The notes beneath the pieces were generated by a model. The model searched no databases, had not been told where the DNA came from, and saw only the letters and a list, made by a program, of their open reading frames with translations. The translations under genes and the position numbers were made by a program. Source: Taishania sp045629585 (GTDB taxonomy: Bacteria > Bacteroidota > Bacteroidia > Flavobacteriales_D > Crocinitomicaceae). From it: a stretch of DNA of 64,000 bases. Shown one piece after another: positions 8,111-15,887 of this stretch; positions within the stretch are counted from its first letter, which is position 1, and each line of letters starts with the position of its first letter. The DNA is taken from assembly GCA_045629585.1 (NCBI GenBank), contig JAZQRM010000062.1:1-64000 (forward strand), read 5' to 3'.

Positions 8111-9395
8111 TCATCAGTGTTTCAATTTCGTCTGCTTCAATAGGAATATTTCTCATTAAGTTAAAAGGTGCCCCTTGCTTTTGCACTACTAAATTATCCT
8201 CCAAACGAATCCCGAAACCTTCTTCAGGAATGTAAATACCAGGCTCGACAGTAAATACCATACTTGCTTCAATGGGCTGATTCCATAATCCGACATCATG
8301 AGTGTCTAGCCCAAGAAAATGAGAAGTTCCATGCATGAAATATTTCTTATATGCCGGCCAAGCTGCATCTTGCTTTTTCACATCCGTAGAGTCTATCAAT
8401 CCAAGACGTAATAATTGAGCGGTCATTAACTCCCCAACTTCTTTATGATACTCCGCTAAAATGACACCTGGTGTTAATAATTGCTCGGCGGCCTTCTTAA
8501 CACTTAAAACAGCGTTATAGACATCACGTTGACGTGTTGTAAATCGACCATTAACAGGAATTGTTCTTGACATATCTGATGAATAGTTTGCATATTCTGC
8601 AGCTACATCCAACAATATTAGATCTCCATCTTTACACTGTTGATTATTCTCAATATAATGTAAAACGTTTGCGTTATTTCCTGATGCAATAATCGGAGTA
8701 TAAGCGAAACCTTTAGATCGATTACGCAAAAACTCATGCATAAATTCCGCTTCCAATTCAAATTCCCAAACTCCTGGTTTGGTAAAATTTAAAACGCGAC
8801 GAAATCCTTTTTCGGTAATATCACATGCTGTTTGCATTAATTCCAATTCAATGGGCTGTTTTATACTACGTATATAATGCATGATTGGCGCACTTTTACG
8901 TACCTGATGTGCCGGGAATTCACGTTTTACTTTATCAATGAAACGATCCTCTCTAGTTTGTGTTTCCACATTCGCGCGTAGATGCTCATTTGTATTTAAA
9001 TAAATCGCTGAGGCTTCAGCCATTAATGTTTTGAAAATGGTCTCAAATTGACTTAACCAATAAACCGTCTTAATTCCGCTCACTTCAAAAGCAGCCTCTT
9101 TCGTTAATTTTTCACCTTCCCACACAGCTATATGCTCGTTGGTTTCTCTTAAGAACAAAACTTCTCTGTGCGCTTCATTTTTAGCAGATGGGAAAAGTAC
9201 CAAGATACTTTCTTCTTGATCAACACCTGATAAATGAAAAATATCCCTATGCTGTTGAAAAGGCATGGTACTATCAGCGGAGATAGGATATATATCATTA
9301 CTATTAAAAACAGCTAGTGAATTGGGTTCCATTTGCGCAGTAAATCGTACTCTATTATCGACAAATAGGTCTCTATTAATTCGATGATATTTCAT
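8103..9395 (-). CDS. pepP: Xaa-Pro aminopeptidase (M24B)
   Basis: The enzyme removes N-terminal residues preceding proline. The 430-residue protein has the aminopeptidase P N-domain (roughly 1-130) and a pita-bread M24 domain. Metal ligands are visible as two Asp in LLDVAAEYANYSSDMSRT, His in HGTSHFLGLDTHDVG, and two Glu in EPGIYIPEEGFGIRLEDN. I start at the ATG at 9395 (MKYHRINRDLF), where family similarity begins; an upstream GTG/ATG-like start at 9437 would add 14 unrelated residues. The alpha/beta hydrolase gene follows with an 8-bp overlap. Confidence 0.93.
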   Translation of the reverse strand: MKYHRINRDLFVDNRVRFTAQMEPNSLAVFNSNDIYPISADSTMPFQQHRDIFHLSGVDQEESILVLFPSAKNEAHREVLFLRETNEHIAVWEGEKLTKEAAFEVSGIKTVYWLSQFETIFKTLMAEASAIYLNTNEHLRANVETQTREDRFIDKVKREFPAHQVRKSAPIMHYIRSIKQPIELELMQTACDITEKGFRRVLNFTKPGVWEFELEAEFMHEFLRNRSKGFAYTPIIASGNNANVLHYIENNQQCKDGDLILLDVAAEYANYSSDMSRTIPVNGRFTTRQRDVYNAVLSVKKAAEQLLTPGVILAEYHKEVGELMTAQLLRLGLIDSTDVKKQDAAWPAYKKYFMHGTSHFLGLDTHDVGLWNQPIEASMVFTVEPGIYIPEEGFGIRLEDNLVVQKQGAPFNLMRNIPIEADEIETLMNE

Positions 9396-9479
9396 AAAAA
9401 CATAATTATTAGTAAAACGTAAATACTTTACGGTCATCTACACGAACTTTGTTTCATTAATCATTCAAAATCGTTTAAA

Positions 9480-9797
9480 ATGAAAACACATTCAAATCAT
9501 TTCCGTCTAGAAAGTATTCATTATGATAACACGAGTACTAAGGTATTAATTAAAGGTGAAACCATCAAAGAACATCTATCCTATCGTTCAGAAATGTTTG
9601 TAAACTTTTCTGATTTAAATATCTTTTTGAACGAACTAGTTCGTACAAACCCGACAATTGAGTTAGAAACGATCACCCAGAGCGAAGAGTATGGGGATTA
9701 CTCAGCTACAACAATAACAGCTACCTCCTTAAAAAACAAGACACTTAACATGTCGGATATTCATCTAAACCAAACATATATGAAAATAAGAGCGTAA
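9480..9797 (+). CDS. Hypothetical 105-residue protein
   Basis: I do not recognise this protein. It is soluble, without a signal peptide or Cys clusters, and reads like a small alpha/beta domain (ETIKEHLSYRSEMFVNFSDLNIFLNEL). The gene is divergent from pepP with an 84-bp gap (less with the upstream pepP start), and its ATG follows immediately on an AT-rich leader. Codon use and frame look normal for the region, which supports it as a real gene. No neighbour suggests its role. Confidence 0.6.
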   Translation: MKTHSNHFRLESIHYDNTSTKVLIKGETIKEHLSYRSEMFVNFSDLNIFLNELVRTNPTIELETITQSEEYGDYSATTITATSLKNKTLNMSDIHLNQTYMKIRA

Positions 9798-9888
9798 TTT
9801 TTCATTAATACAGTAACTTTTATAAATTTTTCACGTAGATTTAAGCGATATAACCGAGAAGGAGAAAACTGATTTAAATTCTACACTC

Positions 9889-10530
9889 ATGAAAAAAATT
9901 AAGCAATACGCCTTACTAATACTTACAGGTCTAACAATTATCTCTTGTAATAAGAGAGAAATCATACCTGCGCCAGAACGCAAGATTGATTTAAAAAATC
10001 ATTTTGTAGCGACAATAGACAACAGTGATGTTACATTAACCCAAAATGTCAACGGTTACACGGGTAAATCCGATGTATCCCTCGTCGTTTATCCAGACGT
10101 TGTTGACTCGGCTATCTACCAATCGGAATTTTTCTCTGAACAAACCTTACAATACATAAAAGTAATGCATGGGAGTATATTGTTTGATGCCTCCACTACA
10201 AACAAACCTTCTATCGCTTATTTTAATTCTTTCTATCCAAATAATATGGATCCAGAATTCATGAATGCTGGAAAAAATGGATTTGCGGTAGAGTACCGTG
10301 ATGTTCATGGTAAAGTATGGTCCACTCGTACACAAAATCACGCTGGTCCATTATTTGCCAATTACACATGGATGGATATACAATCAGATGCGCAAGGGGA
10401 CTACGTATTATTTAAGGTTAATTTTTCCGTAACCTTATATAGAGATGAGTACAATGCCCTTTTGGATCAAACAACAGAGTTATCCTTAAACATTACAGAC
10501 GCCACTTATACAGGCTGGTACAAACGTTAA
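9889..10530 (+). CDS. Hypothetical lipoprotein
   Basis: The 213-residue protein begins MKKIKQYALLILTGLTIISC, a type II signal with lipobox IISC (Cys20). The mature domain looks like an all-beta envelope protein of unknown family; it ends with a W-Y-K-R sequence. The next gene starts 11 bases downstream, so the two are probably one operon. I cannot name a family. Confidence 0.7.
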   Translation: MKKIKQYALLILTGLTIISCNKREIIPAPERKIDLKNHFVATIDNSDVTLTQNVNGYTGKSDVSLVVYPDVVDSAIYQSEFFSEQTLQYIKVMHGSILFDASTTNKPSIAYFNSFYPNNMDPEFMNAGKNGFAVEYRDVHGKVWSTRTQNHAGPLFANYTWMDIQSDAQGDYVLFKVNFSVTLYRDEYNALLDQTTELSLNITDATYTGWYKR

Positions 10531-10540
10531 ATAATAAGGC

Positions 10541-11230
10541 ATGCTAGCGCGGCTAAAAGTTGCCATTATAGGCGAATACAATTTTACATATTACTCCCAC
10601 CAGGCGACTAATTTAGCATTGGATCATACGTCTATATTTTTAGACATAGAGATAAGTTATTATTGGATTCGGACATCTGAAGCAACATTATTTAAGTCAT
10701 CCCAATGGGATCAATATGATGCTATTTGGATTTCACCTGGTCCATTTAATAATTATTTTTACTTACATGGTATAATAAAAGAGCTCTCAAAATTAAAGAT
10801 ACCAGTATTAATAACTGGAGATGCATTTAAAACTTTGATAGATGTAATTATTGTGAATAATAGCCTAAATCCTCAACAAGAAAAACTAATTTCAGACAAT
10901 TTAATTAGTGGAAATAGTTTTGAGAAAATTAATGTTATTCCACATTCAAAGATATTTATCGAGCTTCTAAAAAATCACCAAATCGATGAATTTTCATCTT
11001 CTAGATTCAGCATATACCCTCAATTATTAGAGCAAATAATACCTACTATCATAGACATAGAAGCGTATAATCAATTTGAAGAACCAGAAGTTATCTCACT
11101 TCAAGGGCATCCTTTTTTCTTAGCAACAGCTTATTGTCCTCAAATAACGTCGACAAGAGAATTGCCTCACCCCTTAATTTACACATTAATAAAGATTGGG
11201 ATGGGCAATAAAGGATTAATCCAGATTTAA
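10541..11230 (+). CDS. Inactive CTP-synthase-type amidotransferase-like protein
   Basis: The 229-residue protein aligns by eye with the C-terminal glutaminase domain of CTP synthase and the stand-alone CTP synthase C-terminal-region-related family. Matching pieces are VAIIGEYN at the N-terminus, DAIWISPGPFN (oxyanion-side loop), PVLITGDAF, and HPFFLATAYCPQITST followed by PHPLI near the C-terminus. All three catalytic positions are replaced: nucleophile Cys by Gly93, His by Cys199 and Glu by Gln201. It therefore should not hydrolyse glutamine. It may be a binding or regulatory pseudo-enzyme. It lies 11 bases after a lipoprotein gene, and its end overlaps convergent rnhA by 15 bp. Confidence 0.72.
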   Translation: MLARLKVAIIGEYNFTYYSHQATNLALDHTSIFLDIEISYYWIRTSEATLFKSSQWDQYDAIWISPGPFNNYFYLHGIIKELSKLKIPVLITGDAFKTLIDVIIVNNSLNPQQEKLISDNLISGNSFEKINVIPHSKIFIELLKNHQIDEFSSSRFSIYPQLLEQIIPTIIDIEAYNQFEEPEVISLQGHPFFLATAYCPQITSTRELPHPLIYTLIKIGMGNKGLIQI

Positions 11231-11716
11231 AGCCTCATTAACACTACTTTCATATCCTACATCTACAAGATGGTCATTTCCCAAGGCCGCTTCAACAGCT
11301 AATTGATCACATCTCTCATTCATCGGATGACCATTATGCCCTTTTACCCACTGTATATTTATGTCATAACCTTTTGATATCTCCATATATCTAAGCCATA
11401 AATCCTTATTTTTTTTCCCTTTAAACCCAGTTTTCATCCAACCTAGCACCCAATCTTTATTGATCGAATCAACAACATACTTAGAGTCAGAGTAAATAGT
11501 TATTGGATAGCTTTTGGACTTAACTGCTTCGATTCCTACAATAACAGAAAGTAATTCCATTCGGTTATTGGTGGTCTTTCTAAAACCTTGAGACAATTCT
11601 TTTCTACTTAAAACCTTACTATTACTCTCACAAAACAACAAAATTGTACCATAACCACCTGGTCCTGGATTTCCGCGAGAAGCACCGTCTGTATAAATTT
11701 CAATTTTACGCTCCAT
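11216..11716 (-). CDS. rnhA: Ribonuclease HI
   Basis: The enzyme degrades the RNA strand of RNA-DNA hybrids during replication and repair. The 166-residue protein has the complete DEDD set: Asp in YTDGASRGNPGPGGYG, Glu in NNRMELLSVIVGIEA, Asp in YSDSKYVVDSI, and the C-terminal WVKGHNGHPMNERCDQLA with His and Asp. I begin at ATG 11716 (MERKIEIYTDG), the usual length; the frame is open for 18 more residues, but those are hydrophobic and lack family similarity. It is convergent with the amidotransferase-like gene and overlaps its end. Confidence 0.95.
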   Translation of the reverse strand: MERKIEIYTDGASRGNPGPGGYGTILLFCESNSKVLSRKELSQGFRKTTNNRMELLSVIVGIEAVKSKSYPITIYSDSKYVVDSINKDWVLGWMKTGFKGKKNKDLWLRYMEISKGYDINIQWVKGHNGHPMNERCDQLAVEAALGNDHLVDVGYESSVNEALNLD

Positions 11717-11870
11717 AAATGCAATACTAGAATAAAAAAAGACAAAAAAATAGATTTCCTCAATAAACAATAAAAAAAATAAAAATCAACTATAAATACG
11801 TACTGAAAATTAGAATTTTCTTTTTTAAAGATAAAATCATCTAAAAAAACAGGTGTTTTGTCGAAATAAA

Positions 11871-11901
11871 TTCGTGTATGTCAATTAAAGCATTAATTTT
11901 G
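11871..11901 (+). promoter_or_regulatory. Bacteroidota-type promoter for a putative small RNA
   Basis: TTCG (11871-11874), 19 bases, then TAATTTTG (11894-11901): one mismatch to the consensus TTTG-N19-TAnnTTTG with exact spacing. Transcription would begin near 11907. No plus-strand gene of normal length follows, only the candidate small RNA. Confidence 0.6.
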
Positions 11902-11906
11902 TATAA

Positions 11907-12007
11907 GACGGTTGAGGCAGCAATGTCAATATTACCAAAAATCTTTTTCAGTGAATAGTGGTTAGGTTAGGTTAGAAAAGCGGTTTGGATTCCAAACCGT
12001 TTTTTTT
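11907..12007 (+). ncRNA. Putative ~100-nt small RNA
   Basis: The stretch lies between a well-formed -33/-7 promoter (11871-11901) and an intrinsic terminator (cggtttgg-att-ccaaaccg, then eight T, 11981-12007), both on the plus strand. Inside are the tract ggttaggttaggttag (11961-11976) and no extended coding frame. A 26-codon frame from 11878 overlaps the promoter, so it is an unlikely product. The terminator may equally serve metH on the other strand, which is the main alternative explanation. No known RNA family was recognised. Confidence 0.4.
11977..12007. terminator. Terminator between the small-RNA locus and metH
   Basis: The perfect 8-bp stem cggtttgg/ccaaaccg with a 3-base loop (11981-11999) is flanked by eight T on the plus side and aaaag on the other. 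The U-run is stronger for plus-strand transcripts, but it also lies directly after the metH stop and can end that mRNA. Confidence 0.8.
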
Positions 12008-14657
12008 ATGCGTTCAAATTTGGCGTCAACCATCTTGTCATCTCCTCTATTGAAATCCCTTTCCTAGTTGATAAATCATCAATTTGATCTTGATTAATTT
12101 TTCCAACACCAAAATACTTAGCTTCTGGATTAGCAAAATACCAACCACAAACAGAGGAAACTGGATACATGGCCAAAGATTCAGTCAACTGAATATTAAT
12201 TGCACTTTCAACGTCTAACAAACGAAACAATTCTAATTTCTCAGTATGGTCTGGACAAGCAGGATAACCGGGAGCAGGACGTATTCCTTGATATTTTTCT
12301 GCAATTAACTCTTTGTTTGATAAAGATTCATCGGCTGAATACCCCCACCATTCTCTACGAACCTTCTGATGTAAATATTCTGCAAAGGCCTCTGCCAAAC
12401 GGTCTGCGATGGCTTTTAAGAGTATAACGTTGTAATCATCTAATTCTTTCTCAAACTGATCTAAAACAGAAAGATACTTATCCCCTGCAGTGACTGCGAA
12501 CGCTCCAATATAATCAAGGCGATTGGAACAAATAAAATCCGCCAAAGCTAAATTAGGTTGCCCCTTCGTTTTCTTCGCTTGCTGACGAAGAGTATGTTGT
12601 TTTCCAATCACCACGTGGTTTTCATCCAAGATAAAAATATCATCTCCCTCAGCTATAGCGTTAAAGATTCCAAAAACCCCTTTCGGCTCAAACCAATTAT
12701 TCCTGATTGCCTTCTCGATCAGTTGCATTGCATCTTCATGCAATTTGGTCGCCTCCTCACCCACAACTTCATCTGTTAGAATATTTGGAAATTTACCATG
12801 TAACTCCCATGTTTGAAAAAAGGGGGTCCAATCAAAATAAGGAAGTAACTCCTCCAAACTGACATTAACAACCTTTACACCCATAAAATTAGGTTTTACA
12901 GGAGTGTAATTAGCATCCATCTGAAAGCGATTAATCCTTGCATCTTTAAAAGACAACAGATCCTTTCGTTGCAGATGGTTTCTATAATGCGCTCTAACTG
13001 TCTTGTAATCCTCTCTTATTTCTGACTTAAACTGCTCTTTATTTCTACCCAATAATTGTTCAACTACAGTAACACTACGTGAAGCATCTAAAACATGAAT
13101 AACAGAACCATTTGGATAATACTCCTCTATTTTCACTGCTGTATGTACTCTTGATGTTGTTGCACCTCCAATTAACAAAGGAATACTAAGACCTGCACGC
13201 TGCATCTCTTTGGCCACAACAATCATCTCATCTAAAGAAGGAGTTATCAAACCACTTAACCCAACTGCATCAGCGCTTTCAGAAATAGCTCTATTAATAA
13301 TCACATCGACAGGAACCATTACCCCCAAATCGATTACTTCGTAATTATTACATGCCAAGACGACGCCGACGATATTCTTACCAATATCATGCACATCACC
13401 TTTAACCGTTGCCATGATAATCTTTCCGGATTTCTGAATGTCATAACCTTGTTGCGCTTCAATAAATGGTAACAAATAAGCAACAGCGCGCTTCATAACA
13501 CGTGCAGACTTGACCACTTGAGGTAAAAACATTTTTCCTTCACCAAAAAGGTCTCCAACGACATTCATCCCTTTCATTAGCGGTCCTTCAATCACTTGAA
13601 TAGGATGTGCAAACTGATGACGTGCTTCTTCAACATCCTCCTCTATAAAATCACTTATACCTTTTACTAGAGCATACGAAATTCGATCCGAAAAATCGGA
13701 ACTACGCCAAGACAAATCGACCTCCTTCTTTTTACCATCACCTGCAACTAATTGAGCATATTCCAACAGGCGTTCCGTTGCGTCTGTTTTACGATTAAAG
13801 AATACATCTTCAATATAGTTTAATAATTTGGGATCAATCTCATCATAAACCTCAAGCATAGAGGGATTGACAATACCCATATCCATCCCATATTTAATCC
13901 CGTGGTATAGAAAAGCGGAATGCATCGCTTCCCTCACTTTGTTATTCCCTCTAAATGAAAATGAAACATTTGATACCCCGCCGCTAACCAATGCACCTGG
14001 TAGGTTTTCTTTAATCCACTTTGTTGCTTCAAAAAAATCAAGTGCATTATTGTTATGCTCCTCCATTCCTGTTGCAACAGGGAAAATATTAGGGTCAAAA
14101 ATTATATCAGAAGCCGGAAATTTAACGATGTTAACCAAGATATCATAAGATCTCTTACAGATTTCAATTCTTCGTGAAAAAGAATCTGCTTGACCTTTCT
14201 CATCAAATGCCATAACTACAACGGCAGCACCATATCTTTTAATCTTCTTAGCTTGTTCAATAAATAATTCTTCACCTTCCTTGAGCGATATAGAATTGAC
14301 TACACCCTTACCCTGTATACATTTCAATCCTGCCTCAATAATCTCCCAACGGGAACTATCAATCATGATTGGAATTCGGGCAATGTCAGGTTCTGCGGCT
14401 AATAAATTCAAGAAACGAACCATTGCAGATTTACCGTCGATCAATCCTTCATCCATATTAACATCGAGAATCTGTGCACCTCCCTCCACTTGATCTCTAG
14501 CGATGGACAACGCTTTGTCAAAATCACCTTCTTGAATTAATTTTAAAAATATTCTTGAACCAGTTACATTCGTACGCTCACCAATGTTAACAAAATTAGT
14601 TTCATTCGTAATCACCAAAGGTTCTAAACCAGATAATCGTAATTTAAAGCTAGTCAT
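12006..14657 (-). CDS. metH: Methionine synthase, folate/cobalamin/reactivation subunit
   Basis: This is the larger half of a split cobalamin-dependent methionine synthase. Its 883 residues contain the methyltetrahydrofolate-binding domain (about 1-300, FVNIGERTNVTGS), the cap and B12 domain with the DVHDIGKN motif (ligand His423) and GGATTSRVHTAVKI, and the AdoMet reactivation domain (about 600-883, RPAPGYPACPDHTEK). The homocysteine-binding half is the separate gene at 14661-15656, three bases upstream. Together they make 1214 residues, as in one-chain MetH. Split MetH is common in Bacteroidota, so this is not a frameshift. Both genes lie under the SAM-I riboswitch at 15708-15811. Confidence 0.96.
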   Translation of the reverse strand: MTSFKLRLSGLEPLVITNETNFVNIGERTNVTGSRIFLKLIQEGDFDKALSIARDQVEGGAQILDVNMDEGLIDGKSAMVRFLNLLAAEPDIARIPIMIDSSRWEIIEAGLKCIQGKGVVNSISLKEGEELFIEQAKKIKRYGAAVVVMAFDEKGQADSFSRRIEICKRSYDILVNIVKFPASDIIFDPNIFPVATGMEEHNNNALDFFEATKWIKENLPGALVSGGVSNVSFSFRGNNKVREAMHSAFLYHGIKYGMDMGIVNPSMLEVYDEIDPKLLNYIEDVFFNRKTDATERLLEYAQLVAGDGKKKEVDLSWRSSDFSDRISYALVKGISDFIEEDVEEARHQFAHPIQVIEGPLMKGMNVVGDLFGEGKMFLPQVVKSARVMKRAVAYLLPFIEAQQGYDIQKSGKIIMATVKGDVHDIGKNIVGVVLACNNYEVIDLGVMVPVDVIINRAISESADAVGLSGLITPSLDEMIVVAKEMQRAGLSIPLLIGGATTSRVHTAVKIEEYYPNGSVIHVLDASRSVTVVEQLLGRNKEQFKSEIREDYKTVRAHYRNHLQRKDLLSFKDARINRFQMDANYTPVKPNFMGVKVVNVSLEELLPYFDWTPFFQTWELHGKFPNILTDEVVGEEATKLHEDAMQLIEKAIRNNWFEPKGVFGIFNAIAEGDDIFILDENHVVIGKQHTLRQQAKKTKGQPNLALADFICSNRLDYIGAFAVTAGDKYLSVLDQFEKELDDYNVILLKAIADRLAEAFAEYLHQKVRREWWGYSADESLSNKELIAEKYQGIRPAPGYPACPDHTEKLELFRLLDVESAINIQLTESLAMYPVSSVCGWYFANPEAKYFGVGKINQDQIDDLSTRKGISIEEMTRWLTPNLNA

Positions 14658-14660
14658 CGT

Positions 14661-15656
14661 TTAAAGAGAAATTTTTCTAGGTGAATATTTTTTAGCCAGT
14701 TCCGCCATAACCTTAATGTGATCAGGTGTCGTTCCACAACATCCGCCAATAATATTAATTAATCCTTCTTGAAAGAATACATCTATTTGCGCAGCCATCA
14801 GCTCAGGCGTTTCATCGTATTGTCCAAAAGCATTCGGAAGGCCAGCGTTCGGATGCGCACTAACCGCAAAAGGACTTTGCTTACTTAAAATATTCAGATA
14901 AGGCCGCATCATTTCCGCTCCAAGGGCACAATTTAACCCGATTGATAATAAAGGGAAATGTTCTAAGGAGATCAAAAAAGCATCTGTAGTTTGACCAGTC
15001 AAGGTACGTCCAGAGTTATCTGTAATTGTTCCCGAAACCATCACTGGGTAAGATGTATCAATCTCCTCAAACACTTCTTGAATTGCATATAAAGCAGCTT
15101 TAGCGTTTAGCGTGTCAAAAACAGTCTCTACAAGTAAAATATCGACTCCTCCATCAACCAAAGCTTTAACTTGTTCTTTATATGCAATAACGAGTTCATC
15201 GAAAGATACCGCTCGAAAGCCTGGGTCGTTGACATCTGGAGATAAAGAGGCCGTTCTATTAGTTGGTCCAATAGAACCAGCAACGAATCTAGGTTTGGAA
15301 GGATCTTTCGCTGTATAATAGTTTGCAACTTCTTTAGCAATCTTTGCACCTTGAAAATTGATATCATATACAAAATCTTGCAGATCATAATCAGCCTGGG
15401 CAATCGTTGTACCAGAAAAAGTATTCGTTTCGAGTATATCTGCACCTGCTTCAAGATAAGCGGAATGAATTTCTTTAATTATATCCGGACGAGTCAACGA
15501 GAGCAAATCATTATTTCCTTTCAAAGGAGAAGGATGTCCTTCAAACCATCCTTTTCTAAAATCATCTTCAGAAAGTTGATATCGTTGAATCATGGTCCCC
15601 ATTGCACCATCGAGAATTAAAATTCTTTGTTGAATCAGTTGTTGAATGTTTTCCAT
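14661..15656 (-). CDS. metH: Methionine synthase, homocysteine methyltransferase subunit
   Basis: The 331-residue protein is the zinc-dependent homocysteine S-methyltransferase module of MetH. The Zn ligands are Cys243 (GLNCALG) and Cys306/Cys307 (IGGCCGTT), and LDGAMGTMIQ is at residues 15-24. It should present homocysteine thiolate to methylcobalamin carried by the partner encoded just downstream (3-bp gap). It starts at ATG 15656, about 26 bases beyond the attenuator U-run of the S-box riboswitch. The folate and B12 domains are absent, which is normal for this split form. Confidence 0.95.
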   Translation of the reverse strand: MENIQQLIQQRILILDGAMGTMIQRYQLSEDDFRKGWFEGHPSPLKGNNDLLSLTRPDIIKEIHSAYLEAGADILETNTFSGTTIAQADYDLQDFVYDINFQGAKIAKEVANYYTAKDPSKPRFVAGSIGPTNRTASLSPDVNDPGFRAVSFDELVIAYKEQVKALVDGGVDILLVETVFDTLNAKAALYAIQEVFEEIDTSYPVMVSGTITDNSGRTLTGQTTDAFLISLEHFPLLSIGLNCALGAEMMRPYLNILSKQSPFAVSAHPNAGLPNAFGQYDETPELMAAQIDVFFQEGLINIIGGCCGTTPDHIKVMAELAKKYSPRKISL

Positions 15657-15681
15657 AGTGTACGTAAAAATTCAAACTATG

Positions 15682-15704
15682 AAAAAAGGAATAAGAACTA
15701 TTCC
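15682..15704 (-). terminator. Riboswitch attenuator hairpin
   Basis: On the minus strand, GGAATA-GTTCT-TATTCC is followed by six T, a compact intrinsic terminator between the SAM-I aptamer and the metH start. The aptamer contains CTATTC, complementary to GAATAG of the left arm, giving a plausible antiterminator. The expected logic is termination when SAM is bound. Confidence 0.7.
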
Positions 15705-15707
15705 ACA

Positions 15708-15811
15708 ACTTATCTTTTTCTGATCAAATCAGAATAGGATTTGGCACCTTTTCGTAAACGATAGGTTGCCAAGGTTTCACAGGGCCGGTCCCTCCACCTT
15801 TCTTCATAAGT
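15708..15811 (-). ncRNA. SAM-I (S-box) riboswitch
   Basis: Read on the minus strand, the segment has P1 arms ACTTAT and ATAAGT closing a four-way junction. Inside are the hallmark GGTGGAGGGACCGGCCC, GAAACC, CCTTGGCAACC and AAGGTGCCAA of the S-box aptamer. It lies upstream of the split metH genes and is followed by an intrinsic terminator, so high S-adenosylmethionine should shut off methionine synthase by attenuation. This is the family's normal role, and the consensus match is close. Confidence 0.95.
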
Positions 15812-15887
15812 TTATATAATGAACTAAAACAAAAATAGGAAAATAACTCTGTACTTTCCTATTCTCTCTATTAAATATTATAAGCTT

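Noticed and set aside
11878..11958. 26-codon peptide in the putative small RNA locus
   Set aside because: Its start lies between the -33 and -7 elements, so the predicted transcript would not contain it.
12006..15656. Frameshifted or broken metH
   Set aside because: The two genes divide exactly between domains with a clean stop, a 3-base gap and an ATG, and split MetH is known in Bacteroidota.
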